A stretch of 60,000 nucleotides of DNA from Polytrichum commune (taxonomy: Eukaryota > Streptophyta > Polytrichopsida > Polytrichales > Polytrichaceae). Every line of letters starts with the position of its first letter. Position 1 is the stretch's first letter. Below are positions 1-10,726 of the stretch, piece after piece. The stretch is from assembly GCA_950295325.1 (NCBI GenBank), contig OX485805.1, positions 24,417,501-24,477,500 of the forward strand, given 5' to 3'. The position numbers and the translations under genes were made by a program. The notes below the pieces were generated by a model. The model was not told the DNA's origin, did no database searches, and worked only from the letters and a program-made list of their open reading frames with translations.

Positions 1-26
1 AACCATCCGTGTTCCAAACTCTAGTA

Positions 27-370
27 CACTCCACCCTCTATAAATGTTACACCTATAAGTGTTAACCCCCTCTAAATGTTAACTTTCTTCTACTCCCCAC
101 ATATTGCACACTGTAAATGTTAAACGTGTTAACTGTTAACAAAACGGTACTCCCTTCTTTGTAAATTTGACTATATAAATGTTAACGAATGAAATACAAC
201 CATAATATGGATGATAAAAACTACACATCCAGTTACATTCCTCTCTCTACATCATGTTAAGATTTGTATATTGCTCAAAAAAGTAATTTTATAATTGTTA
301 ATTGTTAACACCTCTATAAATGTTAACTTTGATCCACTCCCGAGGGTTAACATTTATAGAGGGTAGACTG
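27..370. mobile_element. pogo/Lemi-like MITE, copy A
   Basis: A 344-bp element bounded by TA dinucleotides (25-26 and 371-372). The left end reads CACTCCACCCTCTATAAATG and the right end, reverse-complemented, CAGTCTACCCTCTATAAATG. This resembles the plant Emigrant/Lemi1 inverted repeat, as I recall it, which also contains CCTCTATAAAT and duplicates TA. The interior repeats GTTAAC and TGTTAA motifs and has no coding capacity. A longer copy in the opposite orientation lies at 42353-42983. Assignment to the pogo branch of Tc1/mariner is inferred from the termini and the related transposase remnant at 24.4-24.9 kb. Confidence 0.75.
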
Positions 371-372
371 TA

Positions 373-1919
373 CCCACTATCTTATGTACAATAGGAGTTT
401 GTTGTTTTTTGCTATTCAATAGAAAAGTGGTCGTGAAGTCCAAGGTGGCCAACTTGTGCTATCCACTCTCCCAAGTTGCATATGGGCACGAGGACGATGA
501 GAATGTCCAAAGCCCGAGGGGGTGAGCACAAACACTTAACATATGTGGCCCTATTTTGGACACTTCCCAACTCCACAAACAAATTGAATGTGGGTTGCTA
601 TAACTTACCAACTCGGGAGTCGTCTTCTTCGGTCAATGATTTGTGAATCACGAAGGTTTATTTATTTATTTGAAGTTTTCAAAACCGGAGGTGAGATGCA
701 AAAGTTATGGGAGGTTAACCCTTAAAGGTCGAGAAGGATTTGTTTTCTTTGTTCGAACAAGTGTATTGTTGTTCATCCATATCATTGTACTCGTTTACGC
801 CATAATCTTCTGCATTAGAACATGTGGATAGTTTAAATTTTGTGTGAACAGTCGTAGCTTTACAAACATGTCATATGTACGGTCGTATCCAACGTTAGAA
901 ACAAGAAGGATTCTTCATGAAGTTTTTGAAGTGGGATGGTATATTTCATGCGATATCATGAACATATGGGCTTTTGTCTTAGTCTCTTTTAAGACTATTA
1001 TACATGCCCTTGCATCGTTTCCCTACTATTGAGCCCACAATGGTGTCCATATTCTGAGCACATACAATAGTTGATCTCATTGGAGCACGTGGCTTGCCAG
1101 TGTATGTTCTTAACCACAAACCTTGGCATATGCAACTCAAATACTATACGTGTCGAATTGAGAAAAGTGACCACATGAGGCCCACGTACCTTTAAGAGTT
1201 GAGCATTTGGACTCCAATCGGCGGCGGCGTGAAGGAAGACCAACACTAGTCATTCCCACACAATCATGCATACATGGATTGAAACTTCTTCACGATAAAT
1301 AAGGATACATTATTGCACCAACTCCCATAAAAAAAAATGGGCTTTGCAATTGAGGCCACCCACTAGTTTATTGTGTACAATAACACCCAAGAGGATCCAA
1401 TACACTAAAATATTATAATAGGTGTGTGGGACTTTGGGGCATCTAACTACACCGATACTTAAGTTTAACTTATCTGCAATTAGGGGAACATTTACACGAA
1501 AGCCATAATAAGGCCATGGTCCTTGAGAATCCTTGAATTTTTTATTGGTTGAGAGTTGCCAACCCCCCCCCCCCCCCCCACATTGTAGGTTTACATGAGG
1601 ATAGGTTTGGACTTGAGCTCATAGCATTTTCAACGGATGAAAAATCTATTTGGAATTCCACATGGCAAGTATACGTGATAATGGCCGGGATTGTAGTGGG
1701 TTTGTTTTGGAACGGATCTTGAGGGTCTTGAAGTTGGTGACAAGAGAAGGTAGGGGTTTGGCCAATTGATGACCTCATCCATCACCTGTGACAATATTTG
1801 TTCACTTATTCCTAAGAAGTGTCATCTGAAACATTACCATAGTGACATTAAATACCATATGAGTCTAAATATCATATTTAGTGTAGTCCTCGTCTGCAAC
1901 ACAACGATAGGTGAGCTTA
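373..1919. other. intergenic, no supportable gene
   Basis: Short open frames occur on both strands but none matches a protein family or shows splice-linked continuation. The only striking local sequence is a run of 17 C at 1563-1579. Confidence 0.6.
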
Positions 1920-2280
1920 GGGCCAGTTTACACCATGGACCATGAAGTTGGACCATGGAAGATGGCCTTTTTCCGTGGTCCAACTTTCATGGTATGATTC
2001 CTTAGAAAATCATTTTACAAAGCCTTTGGGCAGCATTCTCTTGTCCTCTTGTGGCTTCATCTTCTCCTCCCCCAAAAAGCTTCATTCAAAATAAATCATA
2101 ATAACATTTCTCTGCCATGGGCCCCTACTTCTTTCTACCATAACCCTTCTTTTACCTCTCCCATAACAAAATCCGTTGAATCATGTTGAATCCGAAGTGG
2201 TCCCGGGACGAGTTCAACAACCAACCATGGATTTTACAGAGCCTTGGGACGACTTCATGGTCCATGGTGTAAACAACCCC
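1920..2280. mobile_element. Tourist-like (PIF/Harbinger) MITE
   Basis: A 361-bp non-coding element flanked by TTA on both sides (1917-1919 and 2281-2283). The left terminus is GGGCCAGTTTACACCATGGA and the right terminus, reverse-complemented, is GGGGTTGTTTACACCATGGA, with similarity continuing into CCATGAAGT. A 3-bp TTA/TAA duplication with termini starting GGG is the known signature of Tourist-type MITEs mobilised by PIF/Harbinger transposases. No transposase is encoded here. Confidence 0.8.
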
Positions 2281-2283
2281 TTA

Positions 2284-4870
2284 GGCACTTTCTCATTATC
2301 AATTTAAAAACAACTTCACACACGTGGGTACTAGCAGGACAAAATCATCTTTGCCTCAAGTGGTAAAGTAACTTAACTACAACAATAAGTCGGCTTATAG
2401 GCTTAAGTCACCATAAATATTGTCTGCACTTGTACCTCTTCATCCTTGTCTGCATGTAAGGTATGTGGGTGTTATTTGGTTCGCTTTTCTATGTTTGCCA
2501 ACTTCTACGGATTAGATTTATACAACAAAATTCGTGTTGCAGTAGCAAATGTACGATGAAACATATGCAAAAACCAGACTGAGAATCGGACTTCCCATGA
2601 TTTAGTCATGGCTATCGGAAGTGCATGTTTGTTGATTTCGTAATTGGATACATAGGTCCTCTCAATTGTGCTCGTGATTGAGTGTAGAATAGTTATTAAT
2701 ATTTGAGAACGTAGTTTGATCTCTTTTGAACAGGTGTCTTCATGATGTTTCTCTTTGATCCTCACCAAACACTATACCAATCCAGTATAGGGGTCTTATT
2801 AGGAAAATGGGCCACTTAAGACCCATCTACCTTGAGTTGTGTTTTCATGTGTATCATGTATGTTGACATATCACATGACTAAGTAACTTAATATGTTATA
2901 TAAATTAATAGATCATCTATGTACAATGAAAGACGTGGTGGTGATACACTAAATATTGTATTTAGTGTGACCATCTACTTGTGTAGTGTCACCAACACTA
3001 CTTGTAAACCTAACATTATTTGTCGTTCCTCGTAAATGTTTTTGGGCATTATAGATTTACAATGTTGCAATTACTATCACTTATAAGTAATTTTTCATCC
3101 AAATTTCAATCACACATGACAATACCTCATCATATAAATGTTTACATGCATAATATACCAAACTTTGTTTGAATAATTGGCATTATGACTTGCTCTACCG
3201 TTCTCCATCCCCTCTCCACTGCTCTTTGCAAGTTTACGTCGTCCAAATGAAAATTCCAAAAAGAGAGAGGCCATGGGACATGATGGAGGGTCATGGGAGG
3301 CCATTATGAGCATGGGCAAACATCCATATGGTGGATATGCATGGGCATGTACATATGGCCATGAGGGCATATAGTTGCATGGGCTTAGCAGGGTGGAGTG
3401 ACCAAGGATGTTAACTCATATACACGGGTTCAAGCTGATATAATACATTGGGTCCCTTTTCAAAACTTTAGTAATTAGCATTTGAGCCCCTCTACCATGC
3501 CAATAAGATTTTACTTAAGAGAAGCTGAAAAAAAACCCCCCTCAAAAATCAATGGATCCACGTCATACATACATAATCACTTACATGATGACACTACCAC
3601 TCAAATCCTCTCATAACACTAACCTAACACCTTTCATATAACATACATAACCTCTATACTCCTTAAAGATGACAAATCGCCCACAAGCCCTAAGGAAAAC
3701 ATTGACTCCAACCTCATTCTTAATTAACTTATGCTTTATGTTTTCCTTAACCGATGCTCTTCCTATACCACGGGAATTGAGCCTATACATGTGTTTTTTT
3801 TTTTTTGACTAAACCCATGGTCATGTTTTGGCAAACAAGTTATATTTCACTTTGCATTAAAGCGACACCTATAACCTTCTTCATTTTCTTGTATGTGTGC
3901 ACATCTTCCTTTTCTCAATTACTGCAGAGTGCTCCTTGCAATGGCTTTCAATAAATAATATGCTTGAGAATTTGCCACACGGTAGCCTTATATTGGTTGA
4001 GACTCCCCCAAATCCCACGTGGAGTTTGTAGTTTGGTAACCAAAAAGATGAACCATAGAGCACCTTGTGGTATCTAAGTGTTGCAATAATGAATAGACTT
4101 GGTGGTCATTTTCGGTACTCTCTATACGCAAATATCACATGTTCACCTCCAAGTTGGTGCTTTCTCCCCATGATTGACATGGGTAAACAAACTGATAATC
4201 AATAAGAGACTATTTTTCTTCTTCTCTTTATAATATTACTCAGCTGATGAGATGTGTTCATGGGCCCAACAATGGATTTGAGATTAAAGACTCCGGATGC
4301 TGGAATCCCAATGTTTTAGACTGAATATGAAGTCATGGCAGCTGAACACAACTCATTAATTGAGTAGTTTTATGTTCAATTGCCCCCGTTTAAGAGTTTC
4401 TATCTCACTTTGAAACCTCCTTAACAACTCATCGGAATGTACATGATGAAATACGACATGTTTACATGATTCCATGCTCTTCAAAGTGGTAACCTAACCA
4501 TGACTTGGCATAGGGGCCGCGTTAGATAGAGGCCCAAGAAATTAATTGACGCAAGAATGATAACACCATATAGGTGGAGATTGGTTCTTGGTCCAATTTC
4601 CCTTTAGATCCTTGTCACACTAGGGGTAGGCCATGCGAGGCCGTCTTCCCGCTAGCTTGGCTTGAGTATCTTCTTTTTTCTTTTTCTTAAAAGAAAGGTC
4701 AATCAAAAAATCTATTGAATCTTTCATGTTTGTGGGACTTTCATGCAGTCTTGCCCATAAGCCTAGAATTGTCTCATCTTTGGCACAAGGGCACTTTCCG
4801 TGCCCATCTAGATTCGCAAGGCTAAACCTAAACATGAAAAGTGACGATGATTCATCATTACCTTATGTGG
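2284..4870. other. intergenic, no supportable gene
   Basis: No family-like reading frame. A perfect 10-bp stem with a 3-nt loop (ACACTAAATA-TTG-TATTTAGTGT) lies at 2946-2968; otherwise AT-rich unique-looking DNA. Confidence 0.55.
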
Positions 4871-4880
4871 TGTATCTTGT

Positions 4881-5010
4881 CAGTGTTGAGATTTGCACCT
4901 GTCAAATACCCGTCAAATTCTTGTCACACCTGTCAAATGTGCATCATCTGTGCATTTTGGGTTGTGATTTTGGATGTTTTGGGGTTTGTGACAAGTGCAA
5001 ATCTCAACCA
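4881..5010. mobile_element. short hAT-like MITE
   Basis: About 130 bp with inverted termini sharing GTTGAGATTTGCAC. The flanks TGTATCTT (4871-4878) and TGTATCAT (5011-5018) look like an 8-bp target duplication with one mismatch, the hAT length. The interior carries CCCGTCA, GTCACA and TGTCAAA motifs like those near the ends of the hAT element at 53521-54561, so the two may belong to related families. Boundaries are uncertain by a few bases. Confidence 0.55.
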
Positions 5011-5356
5011 TGTATCATATGGTGTGGCAAATGTCCCCTGCTAATATCTAATGCATTATCTTTTTTGAGTGCCAAATAAAGCACGTGGGTGACTCATTTT
5101 CTACTTCTCCTACTTGCACCCAGATAATTATACTGCCAAAAAATGAAAAAAATGAAAAAATGAATGAATCAGCTAATGCAAAACTCCTATCAAGCATCTA
5201 TTACAATTTGAGTTTGTTATAAAATTTTGAAGTAGAATGTAGATTCTTTATCATGTGAATTGGCTTGTGGGGGGGGGGGGGGGGGGAGGAGGGGGTTCAT
5301 ATTGGTTAAAACCCACTTTTATTTATAGCCAAGCAATGTTCTTTTGAACATTACAT

Positions 5357-5505
5357 AACATTACTAAGCGACTGTGGGCCTTGGGAATACGACCATGGGA
5401 TGCTTGAAGCTTGACCTAAATATGAGTCTCCCGACGCAAGATATGTATGTCACATGATTATATTCTCAAGGCCCACAGAACAAGCCCACAATGCTTAGTA
5501 ATGTT
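5357..5505. repeat. imperfect inverted repeat (MITE-like foldback)
   Basis: The left arm AACATTACTAAGC plus GTGGGCCTTGGGAATA pairs with the right arm TATTCTCAAGGCCCAC and GCTTAGTAATGTT. The right arm has an extra stretch between the paired blocks. There is no coding capacity. A run of 18 G (5269-5286) lies just upstream. Confidence 0.6.
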
Positions 5506-5969
5506 ACAAACCCGTATCACTTAGCTGAAATACTTCTCCATATATCCAAACAAATGAGGTATCTTCTAAGAACTTGGGTCCAATTGTCACCTTAAAAGCC
5601 CAGGCTAGTCGTTTAATAAGAGCACTTGAGTGCCCTTACATTGGCACTTTGGGTCCACCTTACTTGGCACATGCCACACCTCGTGGCAATTGGCCCTCAA
5701 AGGTTGTTGGCTTGGTATGCGTGTGAGCTATTCTTGATTTGGCAGATGAGCATTTTTGATTCAAGAATGTTTCTTGCATTTGTGTGTCACCAAAGTGGTT
5801 GTGAGTTGGCCCTCGGAGGTGCAATGGACTATTTTGGCATCCGAATATGGGATGCAAGAGCTTTATTGAGCAATTCTATCAATTGGTGGTCCATTATGAC
5901 CACTTAAAACAAGTTTAGGCCTAAAGCCCTGCCGTCTAATGTATGTGGGTGCTAAAGTGGCGCTAGTTA

Positions 5970-6139
5970 AAGTCCAAGATGACCTTAAACTACCGGATGA
6001 TAGTGGAGAGGTACCCAAACTGAATGGAGTGGTTGGCGGTTCGATTCCCGGCCGTGGAATTGTCTTTCTACTTGGCGGAAAACTAGCCAGGTGGTCAAAC
6101 GCTTCCTGTGTTCCAAAGAAAAGAAAAGAAAAGAAAAAA
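5970..6139 (+). mobile_element. tRNA-derived SINE with A and B boxes
   Basis: A 170-bp insertion flanked by identical 12-bp copies of TGGCGCTAGTTA (5958-5969 and 6140-6151). It has a pol III A box TAGTGGAGAGG (6001-6011), a perfect B box GGTTCGATTCC (6038-6048) at normal tRNA spacing, and an A-rich AAAAG-repeat tail directly before the 3' duplication. Internal tRNA-type promoter, A-rich tail and target duplication together define a LINE-mobilised SINE. The perfect duplication suggests a fairly recent insertion. The parental tRNA is not obvious and the element encodes no protein. Confidence 0.88.
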
Positions 6140-6265
6140 TGGCGCTAGTTACGTGAAGGTTGGCTATGGCTTACCATCATAAAGCCCCTCCCAACTTTGT
6201 GGCTATGACCAAACTCTTGGTTTTGACCCACATGGTGGTTCTTTAGTTGACTCTTTCTTGGCCTA

Positions 6266-6406
6266 GGGTAGGTATACCCAAGACCATTGCCAAACCTAAA
6301 ACCACCAGCATTGTGTATCACATGCATACATTTGTTGCTTTCACATGTATGCATGTGATACATAGTGGTGGTTTTAGGTTTGGTGACGGTTTTGAGGATA
6401 CCTACC
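6266..6406. repeat. long near-perfect foldback
   Basis: Two arms of about 66 nt pair around a centre near 6336. The left arm contains CCAAACCTAAAACCACCA and TGTATCACATGCATAC; the right arm carries their reverse complements with few mismatches. A transcript across it would form a stem of roughly 65 bp. The origin is probably a MITE, with a small-RNA precursor as an alternative. No flanking duplication could be fixed. Confidence 0.7.
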
Positions 6407-6849
6407 TTACGACCTCGTTTTAAGGTGGTCTTAACCCCCATATTTTGACAATGTCATTAGACATTGAGCAAACCATATGTCGTGTAACTATGTCTCCCAG
6501 ACATGAATTTTTTTTGAAGGTTAAACACAAATTTCTAGATGTCAATTAATGTTGTTAAAAAAATATTACACTAGATAAACATCATTAAGTTCTAATTGAT
6601 TTCATAATAATTACATTATTTTGATGTTTTCATCAGTTGCATACCACATTATGCTACCATTTAGGAAACCTTATAAAGTACAATTCCATGGTTAATAACA
6701 TACCAATGTTATGCACCACTAGGTGTAATATCAACACAATTATTTCATATTTGAAAGTTTGTGATGTCGCTTGTAGGGCTTCCATAAATGAGCACTCTAA
6801 GTGTCACACATTTGGAGGTCATTGTTGAGAATGAGGGTGTTCTAATTTC

Positions 6850-7115
6850 CATTTCTTAAACTGGATCCCAACGGAACTTAAGGAACCTAAATTTGCAATA
6901 ACCCTAGGATGGGTGACCTCTCTAGACTAGCCACTCGAATTCACATGAATCTTGTTGATATTGTCACACAATCATAATGAATGCATGTGTGCAAATTAGA
7001 CATTGTCAACCAACCATGTGAGAACCTAGAGGCTTGTCCTTCGGGGGAGATATGCGACAACCGACTCGATAGACCCATGCAAGGTGTCCGCCTTTAAAAG
7101 GAAGCGGAATTCTTC
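6850..7115 (+). repeat. degenerate 5S-rRNA-like repeat, copy 1
   Basis: GGATCCCAACGGAACTTAAG followed by CCTAGGATGGGTGACCTCTC matches the A-box/intermediate/C-box part of plant 5S rRNA, including GGATGGGTGACC, but the middle is diverged or deleted. The 3' part (ACCATGTG..GAG, CTTGTCCTTCGGGGGA) resembles the 3' body of copies at 12840-13100 and 21000-21290. It is not a functional 5S gene. A Cassandra-type TRIM LTR and a 5S-derived SINE are the two known element classes that would fit. Confidence 0.55.
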
Positions 7116-7712
7116 AAGCTGTTTCTTTACCTTGTATAGCCCATTTTTAGAGTACACAACTTACAGGATCAAACCCGCTAAAACATGATGAAGCAACTTA
7201 CACCGCAATTTACGCATGTGGCAACATTAAGTCGACTCATTGTCATTGTTGGTGTCAAGAAGAATTACACCAAGATGCCCCCCCAAAGACCTCCTCATGA
7301 GTACGGGGAAAACCAACTCATGGTCTTGTTCATGTGGCCAAGGTCACATCCCTCTTATTACATACATTTTTTTGGGTTGCAACATTTTTCTAGAGCCCAC
7401 ATTAATTCTCGTAATGAGAAGTACACTGGGACACGTTCAATTTTCAACCCAAGGTTATATTTTTAGTAGAAAATTAGTGTGGGCCACACCAATTATTGTT
7501 CTGGAAACCTACTGTGGGCGATTATTTTATTTTGTGCTACTTTTGTTCTCTAAATAATATTTGATGTGTTGGTCGAAAATCTTCATGAAGACTTAGGGAA
7601 GACCTAGGGTCTTCATTCCACCTTGACTAGGAAACTAGTGTGACCCAAGTTAATAATTTCCACGCTACTCATCCACCCACACTAATAGGACTAAATAGTG
7701 TAGTTACAAATT

Positions 7713-7903
7713 AAACCAGTTGAGTTTGAAAAACAACTGGTTCAAATTCAAGACTTTAGGAAAGTTACCGACCGATTTAGAGGAATTTACATAATATTCC
7801 TCAATTTAGTAAAGAAAAACCAAAAGATGTCAACATGGAACTAGTTGATATTGGGAAACACTAAGATCTCGACCGATTATGCCCAAAAATCTCCCCAGGC
7901 ACT
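7713..7903 (+). repeat. AACCGGTT-family dispersed repeat, copy 1
   Basis: About 190 bp. It begins with an inverted AACCRGTT/AACYGGTT block around GAGTTTGA, contains AAACCAAAAGATGTCAACAT, and ends GACCGATTATGCCCAAAAATCTCCCC. Related copies are at 8348-8540, 10434-10622, 22433-22506, 22796-22964, 23700-23850, 24100-24207, 41744-41935 and 55147-55334. It has no coding capacity; transposition class unknown. Confidence 0.75.
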
Positions 7904-7913
7904 GGTCTCGAAC

Positions 7914-8009
7914 TTCAACCAGTTATTTCTCAAACTCAACCGGTTATTTCTCAAGCTCAACCGGTTATTTCTCAAACTCAACTGGTTATTTCTCAAGCTC
8001 AACTGGTTC
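7914..8009. repeat. 21-bp tandem repeat derived from the AACCGGTT family
   Basis: About 4.5 units of AACCGGTTATTTCTCAARCTC, with AAACTC and AAGCTC alternating to give a 42-bp higher-order pattern. The unit equals the terminal block of the adjacent dispersed repeat in reverse complement, so the array probably grew by slippage or unequal exchange from that end. Confidence 0.85.
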
Positions 8010-8347
8010 ATCTGTAACTAGCCTTTGTTTCTTGCCGTTCATTGATCCACACAAAAGAAGAAACGTCACAACATTGCTTTGTTGTTACTCCCTTTTCCCC
8101 ACCGACGTTTTGCGAAACGACAACTGTGACTACAACTTTCCCATTACAATCACTGGGGGTTGGAATAGTACCCAGTGAAGCCGACCCAGTCTCAGTAGCT
8201 TGAAATATCTTCAAAAAGTTGGAAATTTCTTCATCAAGATTGGGAATAACTTCGCGTACCAATCTTTCTACTTCTGACGATTCGATCGTCTCCTCAAAAG
8301 AACCAATGAACAGTGAGAACCGACCGCTAGTTTAGTAGCTATACTGA

Positions 8348-8540
8348 TGAACTGGGTTGAGTTTGAGGAATAACCAGTCAAAGCTCAAGAGTTCGAGGAG
8401 AATTACGCATCGTTTTGGAGGAATCTGTAGGAATATACCTCAAATCGGTAACTGAATAACCGAAAGATCACAACATGTAACCGGTTGGGATTTGGAAACA
8501 CTAGGATTTTGACCGATTATGCTTAAAAATTTCCCCGGAC
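8348..8540 (+). repeat. AACCGGTT-family dispersed repeat, copy 2
   Basis: Same order of blocks as the copy at 7713-7903 (GTTGAGTTTGAGGAATAACC at the start, TTTTGACCGATTATGCTTAA near the end), with scattered substitutions. Confidence 0.7.
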
Positions 8541-9074
8541 ACTGAGAAGAAACCTATAAGGTAGAAATACCATAACCTGTGAAAATAAGGTGATTTGCAT
8601 TGAAGATCCGGTATGACAATCTTGAGATAATTTTCCAAGATAGACGAGAAGGATTCATGAAGAATGCAAGTTGTTTCATAATTTTTTTGCCTTGTACAAA
8701 AAATGCTGCAATTTTTCAAAGTGGAAAGTTGTCAAACCCCCCTACTCGTTCACTAGATTCTCCCTACACCAAACATGGTAATCCGCATTTCCATATAGAA
8801 CATCGCTTGAATCGGTTACCTCATGAGTACATCAACACTTGACTCCCATTGGCTACACTAAGTGTACACTCATTGAAGTTGCCGTCGAGCCATGATCCGT
8901 TTTAGAAATGGCACTTCACCATTATGACGGCGGTTTGGTGCCATCTAGAGGGTGTTAACTGCTTATGGTATTTCTACCTTAATGTGTGATTGTACATCTT
9001 ACGTTGATCACGAATGGGAGAGTGTGTGTTCCATGGGAAATGTTCCCCAACAGTGTCCTATTTTAGTTAGCACA
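8541..9074. other. intergenic, nothing recognised
   Basis: Short frames only, without family similarity. Confidence 0.55.
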
Positions 9075-9615
9075 TTTGAACGCCAAGTGTCAGGAGGCGA
9101 CACTGATGCGGAAGTTGTCCATCATCAATGTAACCTAGCCTACGTCTTGAAATAGGGTAAAGTGACACTATTACGCATGTGACACTCAATACCATAAACG
9201 GTGCAGTACCCTTTCCTAATATCTTGGTCCAGCTCCGCCGGACTTCCATTTACCCAAGGACATTGTTCAAGCATGAGCGTGGTCAATAGTGTTATAGGGT
9301 GTATGACTATGTTACACAGTGGTCTACAAGTTGACTACAACGTACACAAATGACACTTGCCATTAATATGCTAAAAAATACCGTCCCCTTGCATACTGAA
9401 ACGCAAAACTATCATCTCAAGTATCCCAGTGTGTTACAATACATGTCATGATGTCAAAGAAAAAATTCACTTAAAAATGTTTCTTGTGTTGACGAATAGT
9501 ATCATATTGCCAATTAGTGGACATGACACTTTGAGACCTCGCAGCATCTAGTTTAGGCTCTTCGCAAATAGTGTATGTGACACTCAATACCTTAAATGGT
9601 GTAGAGCTTTGCTTC
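9075..9615. repeat. rearranged copy of a 0.55-kb inverted-repeat element
   Basis: From about 9212 onward the sequence matches 13245-13655 in the same orientation (TCAATAGTGTTATRGGGTG, AAATGACACTTGCCATTA, GGCATCTAGTTTAGGC). The preceding 9075-9210 matches 13105-13240 in inverted orientation. The left arm therefore appears flipped relative to the copy inside PQQL intron 17. Termini share GGTATTnnnTGTCAC-type sequence. No coding capacity. Confidence 0.6.
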
Positions 9616-10433
9616 CTCCAAAACAAAGCTTCCTTAGGATAGCTAGGGGGTGTTTCTGGTTTCAGAAAGGAAGCACTCTTTCATTGTTGACTAATATTAT
9701 GTAGGCTATCCACTCATTTCCTCATTGTTTTCAATAAAGCACCGAATTGATAAATTACAAAGATCATCCCCAACATGACTGAAACCTCCCCAATGACCTA
9801 TTTGACCTGACGATATCAGTGGAAAAAAGTTGCATGCATGAACCAGTGTTGGCTGGGTATTTGATTTTGTTACTAACCTCGTGTTCCGGTTTTTGAAGAC
9901 AACTTTGAAAGAACTGACAAAGAACTGTCGGCTTTTTAAGAAGGTTACTTGACTGGGTTTTCATTTTTTAAGAACTGTGGATATGAATCAAGTCCGTTTA
10001 TTTGAAAATTTGAGAATCACGGTTATAAATCTAAAGAATCACCCTGATAACCGGCGGGGGTTTGGTGCCAATCTTAATACCCACCCAGCACTGGTACAAA
10101 CCAAGACGCCTTTCCCATGGGTCCAGAAGAGTGCGTGATACTCTATACACATGCTCTTTTATTTCAATCTTTGAAAACGAAATTTGGACATCTTTCCTAC
10201 ATTTTTGCTATGGACATTAATGCTAACAGGAAGAGTGATGTGCCGCGTCTCCTGCAACCTCCCGCCGAATTGGCGATAAGGGAACATCTTGTGCTGTTAA
10301 ATGTACATGGGACACATGGTCGTAGAGATGCCATGTTGAAGATCTTTGAAGAATGACTTGCAATGGTTCATGTTGCCCTCCTCTAAGTGAAGGTGATCAA
10401 TGAACAGGGAAACCCGAATGCTTGTTACAGACG
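9616..10433. other. intergenic, nothing recognised
   Basis: A 79-codon plus-strand frame starts at 10117 but resembles no family and has no supporting context. Confidence 0.5.
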
Positions 10434-10622
10434 AACCGGTTGAGTTTGAGGAATAACCGGTTAAAGTTCAAGACGTCAGGAAAATTACCCATCATTCTAG
10501 AGGAATCTATAGAATATACCTGAGATAAATAAAGGAAAAACCAAAAGATGTCAACGTGTAACTGGTTGGACTTGGAAACACTAGGATCTTGACCAATTAT
10601 GCCCAACATCTCCCCTGACATT
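10434..10622 (+). repeat. AACCGGTT-family dispersed repeat, copy 3
   Basis: Starts ACCGGTTGAGTTTGAGGAAT and ends TCTTGACCAATTATGCCCAA. It lies about 100 bp beyond the PQQL stop codon, so it may be transcribed in that gene's 3' UTR. Confidence 0.7.
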
Positions 10623-10726
10623 GAAGATGATGGGAACTGAAGTTTTGAGTTTTGGGATTTTGGAAGCAACAGCACCTTTGCATCCACCTCCGTGATGCAG
10701 TTTTTGCAGAGTCTGGCAAGGCGGCC

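Noticed and set aside
7914-8009. CRISPR-like array
   Set aside because: Head-to-tail 21-bp repeats without spacers in a nuclear plant genome; a minisatellite derived from the adjacent repeat.
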